Below, one piece after another: positions 20,280-29,944 of a stretch of DNA of 64,000 nucleotides (the first letter of the stretch is position 1; each line of letters starts with the position of its first letter). The stretch comes from Prorocentrum cordatum (lineage: Eukaryota; Sar; Dinophyceae; Prorocentrales; Prorocentraceae), in assembly GCA_963575745.1 (NCBI GenBank), contig CAUYUJ010003614.1, forward strand, positions 226,501 through 290,500, written 5' to 3'. The position numbers and the translations under genes were made by a program. The notes under the pieces are model-generated. The model was given only the letters and a program-made list of their open reading frames with translations. It was not told where the DNA came from and did no database searches.

Positions 20280-20964
20280 CCTCCTTGGAGAGCCCCTGGG
20301 GGCCTCACAAAAGTTGTTTCAGGCTTTCATAATACTTTCAGGAGGCCTCCTGGGTGTATTCTGGGGGCCTCTGGGGGCTTCCTCGGGCCAGCCTGCCTCC
20401 AACCGCGGTCTCCCTGAAGGACCGGGTCACGATTTGGGATGCTTCGGAAGGCATCTTGGGGCCATCTTGGGCCGCCATGGGGCTCTCTGAGGGCCATCTT
20501 GGACCAGTGTTGTGCCGTTTTGGGGCTCTCTCGGACTGCCTGGAAGCCCTTTCGGATGTTTGTGGGGCGATTTTGGAGCCCCCCAAGCGGCTTCGGACGC
20601 CCAGGAGACCGCCGTCTTGGAGCGTCGGGAAGCCGAAAAGAGGAGAACCCCAAATTTAACCAAAAACCCGAAGAAAACTAAGGAGTTGTGCCTCTTGGGG
20701 CCTTCTTGGGAGTGCTCTTGGAGGCCTCTTTGGGGCCGTCCTGGAAGCCTCTTGGACCATCTTGAAGTCACGCCGGTCACTCTTGGAGCGTTCTTGTGCT
20801 GTCTTGGGGGTCTCTGGGACGTCTCCGATGACCCCCCTTGATCGCCCCAAGATGCTGCGAAGGCTTGGAGTGTTCCAAAACCCCAGATCCGGGGAACCCG
20901 GTTTTCGGGGGGGGGACGGTTTTTTCCCCCGCCCGGGCTTCTAAAAATATAGGAAGAGGGATAA

Positions 20965-21000
<36 letters not shown>
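20280..21000 (-). repeat. Composite G element, copy 2 (inverted)
   Basis: Reverse of the element at 17743-18520: TCTTGG-type array 20280-20870, then CCCCGG, runs of G, CCCCCGCCCGGGC, TAAAAATATA and (TA)n at 20967-20999. Confidence 0.75.
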
Positions 21001-21059
21001 GTGTGTACAAAAACTCAAACTGTTTACAATCGAAAAAATAATAGTCCCCATGCTATTTT

Positions 21060-21179
21060 TGACGGTCATTCACTGTCCCTGGGTGCGTGGCTGAAGTGGG
21101 ATTTCGCGGTGCGGATTTTCGTTGTTGTTGTTTGTTGTTGTTTGTTGTTTGTTGTTGTTTATTGTTGTTTGTTGTCGTC
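21060..21179 (-). repeat. Module E and TTG/TTTG tract, third locus
   Basis: 21060-21118 follows module E in reverse (GGTCATTCACTGTCCCTGGG). The TTGTTGTTTG tract follows to 21175. Confidence 0.75.
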
Positions 21180-21570
21180 GTCCCACCCGCAACCCGCCCC
21201 GCGACCCACCCGCGACACACCCCGCGACCCACCCCGCGACCCGCCCGCGACCCACCCGCGACCCGCCCGCGATCCACCCCGCGACCCACCCCGCGACCCA
21301 CCTCGCGACCCACCCGCGACCCACCCGCGACCCACCCGCGACCCACCCCGCCACCCACCCCACCCACCACCCACCCCGCGACCCACCCCGCGACCCACCC
21401 CGCGACCCACCCCGCGACCGCGCGACCCACCCGCGACCCACCCGCGACCCACCCGCGACCCACCCCGCGACCCACCCCGCGACCCACCCGCGACCCACCC
21501 GCGACCCACCCGCGACCCACCCGCGACCCACCCGCGACCCACCCCGCGACCCACCCGCGACCCACCTTCG
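21180..21570 (+). repeat. Module F minisatellite, third locus
   Basis: TCGTCGTCCC, then about 33 units of CGCGACCCACC with a few deletions. It is the same junction as at 10425 and, reversed, at 35970. Confidence 0.9.
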
Positions 21571-21990
21571 ACCCAAACCACGTTCAGATACAAACCACAA
21601 TTTTCGGCGCCTGCGGCTGGTTTTTTTTGCATCCTTCCAGGTGGAGAGCCCGCGACCCACCCCGCGACCAACTCGCGACCAACCCGCGACCCAAACCACG
21701 TTCAGGGTACAAACCACATTTTTCGGCGCCTGCGGCGGGCATCTTGTGCATTCGCTTCAGGTGGAGAGCCCGCAGCCCACCCGCGACCACGATCAGGGTA
21801 CATACCAAATGTTTCGGCTCCTGCGGCGGGCATCTTTCGCATTCGTCCCCGGTGGAGACCCGCGGCCCACCCGCGACCCATTCCACGTTCAGTGTGCAAA
21901 CGAAATTGTTCGGCGCCTGCGGCGGGCTGCTTTTGCATTCCTTCCAGGTGGAGGTGGAGAGCCCGCGACCCACCCGCGACCCAAACCACG
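21571..21990 (+). repeat. 103-bp tandem repeat, four units
   Basis: Each unit holds CCACGTTCAG, TTCGGCGCCTGCGGCGGGC, CTTCCAGGTGGAGAGCC and CGCGACCCACCCGCGACC. The GGCGCCTGCGG block is the one that ends module F elsewhere. Confidence 0.85.
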
Positions 21991-22189
21991 TTCACTGAAC
22001 AAACCAATGCCGCACAAACGCGGCTGCGGATTTTTGCATGACGTCTGCGCCCGCAACGACCTCTTCGAGCCCCGCGCATCCACACCAGCCCGTCCAGCAA
22101 CTTTGCCCTGGCGAGTTGCCTTGATCAGAGAAGCCGGGGAGCATAATGTGGAAAAAGGGATTGCGTTGCCGTTATCTTGGAAAGGAGGG

Positions 22190-22555
22190 GGAGGCAGGAG
22201 GAGTAAACAGGGGACGAGGAGGACGCGAAAGAAGGGAGGATGTAAGGAGAATGTGGCAAAAGAGTAGGGAGGAGGAGCAGCAGGAGGACGAGGAGGGGGA
22301 GGAGGAGGACGAGGAGGGGGGGGAAGGGGAGGAGGGGGAGGATGATGATGATGGACGACAATGGGAGGACGATGATGGAGGCCGATGAGGGGGTGGACGA
22401 CAATGGGAGGACGACGATGGAAGGACGAGGGGGGGAGAGGGAGGACGAGCAAGAAGAGGAGGACGAGGTGGAGGAGGAGGATGACGATGACGACGAGGAC
22501 GAGGACGAGGAAGGGGAGGAGGAGGAGGAGGAGGGACGAGGGACGAGGCCTGGCG
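22190..22555. repeat. AGG/GAGGAC-rich tract
   Basis: Long run of GGAGGAGGAC and GATGATGAT words at the 3' side of the large LINE. No gene. Confidence 0.9.
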
Positions 22556-22599
22556 CAGCCGTCCGTCGGAACGAACAGCTGGCGGCGCGGCCGAGGCGG

Positions 22600-22990
22600 C
22601 CAGTCCTCAGGTGAGGGCGAAGAAGGCGCCCACCGCGAGCAGCTCCGTGGGCCCGCCCCCGAGAAGCGGGCCAGACGGGCCATCGGCGTAGACGAGGGCG
22701 CCGTTCCCGCTGCACTCCCATGGGGAGCCAAGCGGGCCGTAGAGGTGCTGACGGCCCTCACAAGGACGCGGAGGACCCAGCACAGGGTGAAGTGCACGGA
22801 GTTGCCGAAAATGAAGAGGGCGAACTCGCTGCACAGGCCACGGCGTGGTCAAACACCTCCGCCATGAATTCGAGCAAGCCGCAGCACGAACATCACGGCC
22901 TGAACCCCACCCTGGATCAGCGCGATGTACATGCCCCGCAAGACCTGCAGGCAGTCCAGCAGCCGCTCCGTCCCGTGCATCAGCGACTGG
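22600..22990 (-). pseudogene. Fragment encoding hydrophobic segments, frame-shifted
   Basis: Read in successive frames on the minus strand, this stretch gives LLDCLQVLRGMYIALIQ, then FMAEVFDHAVACA, then SEFALFIFGNSVHFTLCW. The pieces look like one membrane-associated alpha-helical protein with two one-base frame breaks within about 100 nt. The layout loosely recalls the N-terminal membrane region of Pex13-type peroxins, but that is weak. It lies just downstream of the last LINE domain, so it may be 3' sequence carried by the LINE, or host DNA. Confidence 0.3.
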
Positions 22991-22994
22991 CGCC

Positions 22995-23330
22995 TGCATC
23001 GTGATTGACACATTCTCCTTCGGGTGCAGGCCTCGAAGGAGCCTCTTCAACCTCGACTTGATGTTGGAAAGGTAGGTCTTCTCCTTCCCTCCACCCGTGG
23101 GCGCCCCCCCGCACATGGCCATCAGCTGCTTGGACACGCCACCGCCCGACCATGCCACGCACACCTCGCAGAAGACGGTGGGCCCCGCACGACGGAGACG
23201 ATGCCCATTGCAGAGGTGCACGTCGGTGGAATGCCATTCCGAGACCAGCAGCTCGTCAGCACGATCGACGCCAGACATGGTCTCTAAGCCTCGACCTCCA
23301 GCTTGCAGCACCCAGCCTTCGTCATTTGAC
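22995..23330 (-). pseudogene. LINE C-terminal Zn-finger region
   Basis: GHRLRRAGPTVFCEVCVAW followed after about 15 residues by AMCGG gives a His/Cys cluster (H246, C257, C260, C276 of the local frame that starts at 23938). It is followed by KSRLKRLLRGLHP, which looks like the end of the polyprotein. The same His/Cys cluster recurs in the truncated LINE at 47803-48738, although one Cys is lost there. Confidence 0.7.
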
Positions 23331-23759
23331 CCGCGCTCAAAACGATCGAGAGCATCCATGGCAAAGGCACCTGCAGCAGAGACCTGGGCACTGGTGGCAC
23401 CGCAGAACTGGATCATGGCCTCCGCCCTCAGCTCGTCCACTCTGCTGGCCAGGCACGGGGCACGAAGGTAGAAGTTCCACGCCTCCGTTGAAGCCGAAAT
23501 GGTACGTCTCGCACAGCGCCTGCTGACAGAGGTACCATCGCGCAGCCTGGCAACGACATGGGACGCGACCTGCACCGGCGGCTGCTTGACCACTTTGGGA
23601 CGCCGCGGTGCGTCCGACACCTCTGGCTCCCACCTGCCCACCTTCAAAGTGCGCTGCATCGCCCAGCCGATGTACGGGGCCACCTTCTTGGCGAACACGA
23701 TCTCCACCTTGTAGATCTCCTCGTGGACCTGAGGCGGCGCGCGTGAGTCAGCACCGCGC

Positions 23760-24615
23760 CTAGACCAGTCGGCCCACATATTGCCAATCAAATGTGCTGG
23801 GCTGAGCTCGCGCTCTATGTAGTCGTCGATGCAGCGGTGGGCAGGGATCCATGAACATGCGGCTGCCGAGCTTGGGCACGAAGGGCACGCCAGACCGTCG
23901 CACGCGCAGCAGCCGCCCCCTCCAGTTCTGGACCCCACGATGCCGCCTCCGATTCCAGCGCCAGCAGATCAGCGAGCACGACCTCCAGCTTGGTACCGGA
24001 GTGCCGCAACGCCACGAAGAGCGCGAACCTCTCCGACCTACCGACCGTCTGCAAGGGCCCTGGCAACGGCCCGTACACCGCACGCAGCGGCCATCCCTGC
24101 GCCGACATCTGCCCAGCTGCCCATCAGCACCGTCGTATTTCAGGAATAGCCGCCGCTAGCCCAGAGCCGTCGGCGTAGACAACGTTGCCAAACTGCAGCT
24201 CGTCAGTGTTCCAGTCGCCCCAGAAGTGCATCGCCAGGTCCGCGGTAACCTTTGGGAGGGACGGCGGCACACAAGGGAGGCAAACCCCCACCTCGAACTC
24301 GTCGAGCGAGGTCTGCAACACCTTGTCATGCATGAAACCACGGATCTCCCCGAACTTGTCGGGCAGCACCTCCCCTGCGACCCCCGTGTCATCCGCTGGG
24401 GCCAGCGCCTCCTCGCACCCGAGGAACCTGTGCCCACTTGAGTCGCTCGGCGCACCACGCGCCAAGCAAGCAGCCGAAACTGCCAGCTTCATGTCATACT
24501 TGGCCTGCCTAGTCCAGGGGGCGCCAGCCCAGTGAGCACGCAAGCTGGATGCCGTCGGGCCTTCAGAGACCGCCGCCGCCCTGGCCCCAATACACTGCCG
24601 TAGGGCCCGGACCAC
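23760..24615 (-). pseudogene. LINE RNase H domain
   Basis: YADGSG at about 24177 carries the first catalytic Asp. SERFAL (about 24035) supplies the Glu, VVLADLLAL (about 23990) the second Asp, and PAHLIGNMWADW (about 23785) the last Asp. The motifs fall in three frames, so at least two indels disrupt the domain. The family degrades the RNA strand of the RNA-DNA hybrid. Upstream (24615-24190) lies the linker, with a GHRFLGCE motif. Confidence 0.75.
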
Positions 24616-24639
24616 AACTCAGCGTTCTCGCCCAACGGA

Positions 24640-25340
24640 TGCTCGAAACGCGACATGATGCGCCGCCCTTGCCATCGCTCAATCGACTCGACCAGGTGAC
24701 ATCTAAGATCTCGAGGACTGATGGCCATGAGGGTGAACTTCTCGTCCCTGTCGTTGACCCGAACAGTTGACGACTGCATATACCAACCAATACGCCGCAA
24801 GGTAAGGATAGTCGCCGAGATCGGACCTCTCGCAAATGTCCACGTCGCCTTGTCTAATCTCACCATCTGGGTTGTGATATGCGCCCAGGCATTGTGCAGC
24901 TTACTCGGCGACGTCCTCTGCACCCAGACGGTGGCGGCGCATCTGCAGATGATGTCGCAAGATGCCATATAAACCGGATCGAACTCCTTAGCCTTCTGCG
25001 TCGCCAGATACAGCGTGCGGCTAGAAGAGCCAGAACGCGCTCCGACGGGGCGACCTGCTTCAGCACGAACCTGCTGGAGGTGTGAATCCGAGAGGCCAGG
25101 CGCGCCCGCGCCGTGTCCAGCACTGGAAAGAAGTCCAGTTTTCCACGGGCCCACGACTTTTTTGCCCGTGACCTTCTGGAGCATCTGCAAGCGGCGGCGC
25201 CGAGCAAAGATCCCGGCAATGCGCTGCGACGTGAGCCGCCTACGCGCTCCACATAGGTCGTGTCCAAGGTTGCGAATCCAGCTCTTGCATTTGAGGCCCT
25301 TAGCCCCGCCATGCTTCCGGCACTCCAAAGCCACGGCCGT
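24640..25340 (-). pseudogene. LINE RT thumb/connection region
   Basis: Basic segment (CKSWIRNLGHDLCGARRR, then ARRRRLQML), followed by helix-rich sequence that switches between two frames around 25140-25020. It ends in a conserved-looking stretch, SIERWQGRRIMSRFEHP. It joins the RT to the RNase H and has no enzymatic motif of its own. Confidence 0.65.
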
Positions 25341-26385
25341 ACTGGAAGGAATGGATGATGATGCCCAAGCTTTTGGCACCCTCCCGAAAGCGTGCGACGA
25401 CCTTCCACAGATGCTCCAGCTGCTGGAGGGACGGCGCAATCCACTGCAGGCTGATGTCGTCGATCAGAGCACGGGGCGTGACTGGCGAAGACCGAACTCC
25501 AGCCAGCAGTCTGTGGAGCAGCACCGACACCAAGAAGTACGCATGAGAGCAACCAGCCAATGTGCCCTGCCACGCGATGACCTGTTCTGATACTGACCCA
25601 AACGCACGTAGCCGACGCGGTTGCCGATGCAACTCCAGCAACATCCACGCCAGCCTGAGATCCAGATCCACCGCCCTCGCCTCGCTGAGCAACGCCATCG
25701 GCTTGATCGCCCCGAAGAACTTGAAAACGTCCATGAGGACAGTGAGGGACTTCTGCTGGGTGGCCTCCGCGATCTCAGCCTCCAGGTTGAGTTGGAAGGC
25801 CGAGTCTGAGGACGCGCGCCCCGAGCCCAGCCCCCATATATCAGCACTGGGATGCGCAGCAACCCAGCTGCGAGATACAGGGGCCCTTACTCGAGCCCAT
25901 ATACGGATCATGCTGTCCATGAGCGCGATGAGTCTGCGCCCTCCACTAGGCTTCGGAAGCCTCACCATCTCGCGCCAAACTCGTGCTCCAGCCCATGCGA
26001 GGAGATCCTCGCACCGCTCGAACAAAGCCGCAAGAACATACAGACCTTCATCTGACAACAAGAGAAAAGCTCGCACTCCAATCCTGCCAGGACCTGATGC
26101 CGTGGAGGTCGAAAAGAAAGAAAAAGCCTGCCTCATCATGCTGACAGTGATGGCAGGAAGGGCTGGCCACTTGGCAGCATCCCCTGGCAGCTCTAGCTGT
26201 TGCAAATCGTGACAGCGCCATATCTTAGCCCATGGAACCATTTCACGATCACAAACACGGTGAGGGGACGCAGAATTGTTGCGATCCTCCCAACTGGCCA
26301 GCACAGACTGCAGCTCCTTGGTCTCGGTGATGCGATGAGCCCTGCTGCCCCCCGCACAAAACTGCCCTTCGCGAAGCTGACCCAA
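25300..26385 (-). pseudogene. LINE reverse transcriptase domain
   Basis: A 361-codon open frame that lies one frame away from the endonuclease. RT motifs are visible: LPKPSGGRRLIAL (143-155), motif A with Asp 219 (LTVLMDVFKFF), motif B QGTLAGCSHA (273-282) and motif C IDD (308-310). All three catalytic Asp positions are therefore present. This is the polymerase that copies the LINE mRNA at a nicked target. The annotated start is only the first Met of the open piece; the domain was originally continuous with the endonuclease. A further frame change near 25320 leads into the connection region. Confidence 0.88.
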
Positions 26386-26849
26386 GCAGCCTGCCTGCCC
26401 TCTACCAGCCTGTCGTACCTCATCTTGCAGCGCTCGACATTTTTGCTGGCCATCTCCTCAAAATCGCCCCTGCGGAGCACGCGGATGCCACCTCTGAGGA
26501 AAGCCTGCTCTTCGCCGGCCAGGTGGGAGAGAACCGTGGCGTGCGAACTTGTCTTAGCCATGTAAGCCTTCGTTTCCAGCAAGAAAGCCGCCACCTTACT
26601 AAAACCCTGCGGTACCAACCCACACGTGAGTTCCGACTGTGAAGGAGAAGTAGCTCTTTCTGTAGAAATGCACAAACCCCCATGAGGTTTCGCGCCCATC
26701 TGGCCGCAACCTTCGTCGCCTGCGCTTCTCTTCCAAGTCGTACTCTGCGAGCAGGTGACCCCCACTTGACCGACTTGAGCGTAGTGTTTGACATCGCAAG
26801 CTCTTCCCGTGCGAAGTCTCCTGCGAGCGCACGCAATGTCATATCTGTC

Positions 26850-27737
26850 CAACAGCTCCGACCCCACCGTGGTTAGGACATTATCCCACGCAAGAGTCAA
26901 GCCCTGGGAGTCAGCAGCAGCGCGGACAGCAGCGAGCGCAGGGCCCCCATCCTCGACCCCTCGAGCACATCCAATGGGAGGTACCGCGGGAATGGCGAAC
27001 GGCGTGACAGGCACCCTAATCTTGAGGTCGAGGTCATCTGCTGCCAGCTCTAGGTGCACAGGGGGATGTGGAGATGTGGCCCCATCCTCCTGCGCCCAAG
27101 GTTCCCGCAACCGAGGCGCCAGGTTGGCACTCAGCATGAAGTAGTCGATGGACCCCTTCTCGATCTGCGAAGGTCGACGCGTCGGAGCACGAGGCACAGC
27201 AAAGAGCGCCTCGATGTCGGCGAGGCGAGGGTCCTCCAGCTTCTCCATTGACGTGTTGAAGTCTCCACGCACGATGCAGTCCATCTGCGCAGCCTCCAAC
27301 TTCGCCAAGTAGCTGGCCAACGCCCACAGAATGCGCCTGTTCTGATCGTTGAGCCCCACGGAGTCGACCAGGTACAGAGACAGAATGACCAAGCCTCCTC
27401 TCGCGCCCCAGTGTACGTGGCCCGCTACGAGTCGCCCAGGATGAAGGACTGGGCCCTTGGTGAACGGCGGCTTGGTTATGGTAATCGACGTGCGTGCCAG
27501 AATCGCCACTCCCGCCGACGTGCCTACTTCTGACATACCACTGGGCACCGCAGGCGCCCATATGCCAGAAAATCCAAAGTCTGCGACCTCGCCCTGGAAG
27601 CTCGCCAACTTGTCGGCACCCTGGATGTGATGCTCATGCATGGCAATGACCATTGTCTTAGGCGGAATAGCCTCCAGGCATGCAGCTGCCGAGCCCCAGG
27701 ACGTGATATTAGTAGTCATGATGTTCCCTTTCGCCAT
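26850..27737 (-). pseudogene. LINE APE-type endonuclease domain
   Basis: Good frame from an ATG at 27737. Motifs in order, with approximate residue numbers counted from 28916: NITSW about 402-406, catalytic Glu in MHEHH about 428, GDFN about 551-554, GSIDYF about 588-593, and a terminal PHPPV at about 616-620 in place of the usual SDHxPV. The family nicks the target DNA to prime reverse transcription. The missing Asp in the last motif suggests this copy is impaired. The frame is lost near 26850-26640 and regained briefly before the RT. Confidence 0.8.
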
Positions 27738-27786
27738 GATAGTGCACAAGCTAATGATCACCAGCATCATCCAGGAAGCGGGGGAG

Positions 27787-28916
27787 TTAGAACGGCTTGT
27801 ACCCGCCCTTCGCCAATTTCCCGGCCCGCTCGCGCAGCTCTCCCTCCGTGGCGTCGGCAAGGATGCCCTCCATGGTCTTCTGCGGCACGGGGAAGTCGAC
27901 CGCATCGGGGTCCCATTTGACCGCAGGAGCAGCTGCCTCGCGCACAGCGTCATGTGCAACCCCTTCTCCAGCCCCTTGGCGGCGAGGTCTTTTGGAGACG
28001 ATGAGCTCATTGATTTGGCCCCCGATGCCCTCCGCCAGCCTCTTCTGCGCGTCCGTGTTGAGCTGCGACCCCTGGGGGAGCTTGGTGACGATCTGCTCAA
28101 GCTCCTCCGTCGTGACCCCCAGGCCAGGTAGAGAGGCCCCAGCACCTTCAGCAGGCTCAGGGGCACGTCCCAGCGAGGCCTGCAAGCGGCCCAATTCGCC
28201 TTCCAGCTCCAGCTGCTGCTTCTGCAGTCGACGAGCTCGTCGGCGGCGACCTTATTGGCATTGGCCTTGGTGACCTGCTCGATCGCCGCCTGCTGCGCCA
28301 CAGTAGCCTTAGCGATCTTCGCCGAGCCAGTCTTGACGCGATTGGCCAGGGCGTGGACCTGCGCGTGGAGCGGCTTTGTGTCGAGCAGCTTCCTGCGCGT
28401 CTCCGCCAGCTTCGCCTCGAGAAAACGCTGCTGCTCCTCCGCCCAGCTGCCCATGCAGCCCTTGGCCACGAGTAGGTTCGCCTCCAGCGTCTTGACCTCT
28501 GCAGCCGGCTTGGCGCCCTCATCGTTGTCGGGTGCCTCCTCGGGCTCGACCTGCATGGCACCGTCGTCTCGCCCACTCTGCGCCGCAGACTTGGCCTTGC
28601 GCAGCTGCGCGAGCTCCGCCTTGGCCTCCTGCAGCGCCTTAGCCACCTGCGAGAACTCGGAGCGCGGGACGACATCGGAAGCGCCCCCCGCACTCTTGCC
28701 GCCGCCCCCTTTGAGCCCATTCTGCCGTGGCGGACGAGACGACGGCTCGGCAGCGACGACGGCAGGGCCCCCGTAGACAGCGGATTTGTGAAGCCTGCAC
28801 CCGTGACACTTGAGCTGACTCCCCCACGTGATCAGAGGCAGGCCAGTGCGAGGATGAACACAAGCGCGGCAACGCCAATCTTGCCTCTCCTTCGGCTGAG
28901 AAGCGCCATTGGCCAT
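27787..28916 (-). pseudogene. LINE ORF1-like: Zn ribbon and coiled coil
   Basis: The start at 28916 opens with a probable Zn ribbon (C16-x2-C19 and C37-x2-C40), then an Ala/Lys/Glu-rich predicted coiled coil, about residues 85-225. Near 28233 the frame breaks. The sensible continuation (LQKQQLELEGELGRLQ, then a helical stretch) lies in the neighbouring frame and ends at a stop at 27787. A long frame running through 26193-28916 bridges this piece only by passing through an out-of-frame Ser/Arg-rich segment. The role is presumably nucleic-acid binding in the retrotransposition particle, by analogy with LINE ORF1 proteins. An ATG directly after the spliced leader (29038) opens an overlapping 68-codon upstream frame. 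Confidence 0.7.
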
Positions 28917-29038
28917 GGCGATTGGGCAGCTCGCAACCTACCCTTCGCCCAAAATTGGAACAAAACTGTCGGGCAGAATCGCCCTGGCACTGGCCGCGGA
29001 CTAGCGGTATCCACGTGTTCCCCTGTGGAACAAAGCAT

Positions 29039-29060
29039 CTTGAGCCAAAATGGCTACGGA
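29039..29060 (-). other. Complete dinoflagellate spliced leader (dinoSL)
   Basis: On the minus strand all 22 positions fit the dinoflagellate leader consensus, including the variable first base (here U). It is not an SL RNA gene: the next bases are ATGCTTTG, with no GT donor. The leader stands directly at the LINE 5' end, 122 nt before the ORF1 start, showing that a trans-spliced LINE mRNA was reverse-transcribed and inserted in full. Confidence 0.95.
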
Positions 29061-29117
29061 GAGGAGGAGGAGGAGGAGGAGGAGGAGGAGGAGGAGGAGG
29101 AGGAGGAGGAGGAGGGG
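29061..29117. repeat. (AGG)n microsatellite at the LINE 5' junction
   Basis: Nearly pure GGA repeats begin at the base following the leader. Confidence 0.95.
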
Positions 29118-29192
29118 GAAGAGAGCGCCATCGACAGGGAAGGTGGGGGCCACGAGGTCCGCCGGTTCGACGACGTCCGCGTCGCCCGCGCC

Positions 29193-29222
29193 CGCCCCCT
29201 CACTCTTATCCGCAATTGCGGG
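29193..29222 (+). repeat. Terminal motif T4
   Basis: CGCCCCCTCACTCTTATCCG, then the palindrome CCGCAATTGCGG. Same orientation as T2. Confidence 0.65.
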
Positions 29223-29227
29223 GTGCT

Positions 29228-29335
29228 ATGTATTCCTCCTGTCGAGGGGCATGTCCGATTTAAGCTTAGAGAGTTTTCGAGTGGCCACAAGCCTTCCGAG
29301 CCTTCTGAAGAGGCCCGCCCCCTTCTGCCTTCCCC
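29228..29335 (+). repeat. MITE arm (51-kb family) and CTTCTGAGAAG-type repeat
   Basis: 29228-29270: ATTCCTCCTGTCGAGGGGC, then ATGTCCGATTTAAGCTTAGA, an arm of the family seen at 51013-51194. 29275-29335 has CCTTCCGAGCCTTCTGAAG words as at 15410-15560. Confidence 0.6.
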
Positions 29336-29443
29336 CCTGGCCCGGGCGCACCGCCGAGAGTCGGGTGCCCGCTTCCGCGGGGAAGGGCTCCCCTCTAGCT
29401 CCAGCCCACACGGAGGAGACGGGTCCTGAAAGAGAGGCCTCCT

Positions 29444-29650
29444 AGATGGGGTCGGAGTAGATGGGGTCGAAGGATCGCGCCGCATCGTTGATGCCTCGGC
29501 GATACATCGGCGATGCATTAACGATGCACCAGCGATGTCGGCGATGCATTGCCGCCGTCGGTGTGGCCATCGTCGGGCCCCGCATCGAGCTGCATCGCCG
29601 ATGTATCGGAGACGCGGCGCGATCCTCCGACCCCATCTATTCCGACTCCA
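29444..29650. repeat. Foldback family 2 (GCATCGGCGATG), copy 1
   Basis: The outer arms are inverted: GATGGGGTCGAAGGATCGCGC on the left and GCGCGATCCTCCGACCCCATC on the right. The body is made of GATGCATCGGCGATG-like words. The right half aligns with 32300-32385. Confidence 0.75.
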
Positions 29651-29944
29651 ATCGGGAGGCCCAGATGAATGAAACCTGGAACATCTGGGCTGCCTGCGGA
29701 GTCCACGGGTCCCCCGCGCGCCATGGAAGCGTCAAGGGACGGCCCAAGGTGAAGAACCAGTCCTGGGCAACGCGCGTGGTATGGGGCCCGCTGCCCTCAA
29801 GACCTGGCGATTGTTATTCCCAACCCTCCTTGGTTGGGTATTCGTTTTGAACAGAGCTCTGCGGTCTCCAGTCCGTCTCCTCCTTCTCCTCGTCCTTCTC
29901 CTCCTCCTCCCGCCTCCCGTCTCCCTCTCCTCTTGCTTTGTGCG

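Larger units (their letters stand above)
22995..29060 (-). mobile_element. LINE (non-LTR) retrotransposon with 5' spliced leader
   Basis: About 6 kb reading leftward. It starts with a complete spliced leader at 29060-29039, then 122 nt of 5' UTR, an ORF1-like protein, an APE endonuclease, a reverse transcriptase, RNase H and a C-terminal Zn finger. At least five frameshifts separate the domains, so no full product can be made from this copy as it stands. The 5' end abuts an AGG/CCT microsatellite (29061-29117), and a further AGG-rich tract lies 3' of the element. Whether the frame breaks are true mutations or assembly indels cannot be told here. Confidence 0.88.

Noticed and set aside
22607-22700. 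Second RNase H signature (LVYADGPSGP) downstream of the LINE
   Set aside because: It resembles the YADGSG motif by chance, lies after the C-terminal Zn finger, and has no other RNase H motif following.
26193-28916. A single 907-residue LINE protein
   Set aside because: Its middle (about residues 230-380) is out of frame: the credible continuation lies in the next frame. It is better described as separate broken domains.
29039-29060. An SL RNA gene
   Set aside because: The leader is not followed by a GT splice donor or an Sm-site region but by the LINE 5' UTR. It is a relic from a mature mRNA.
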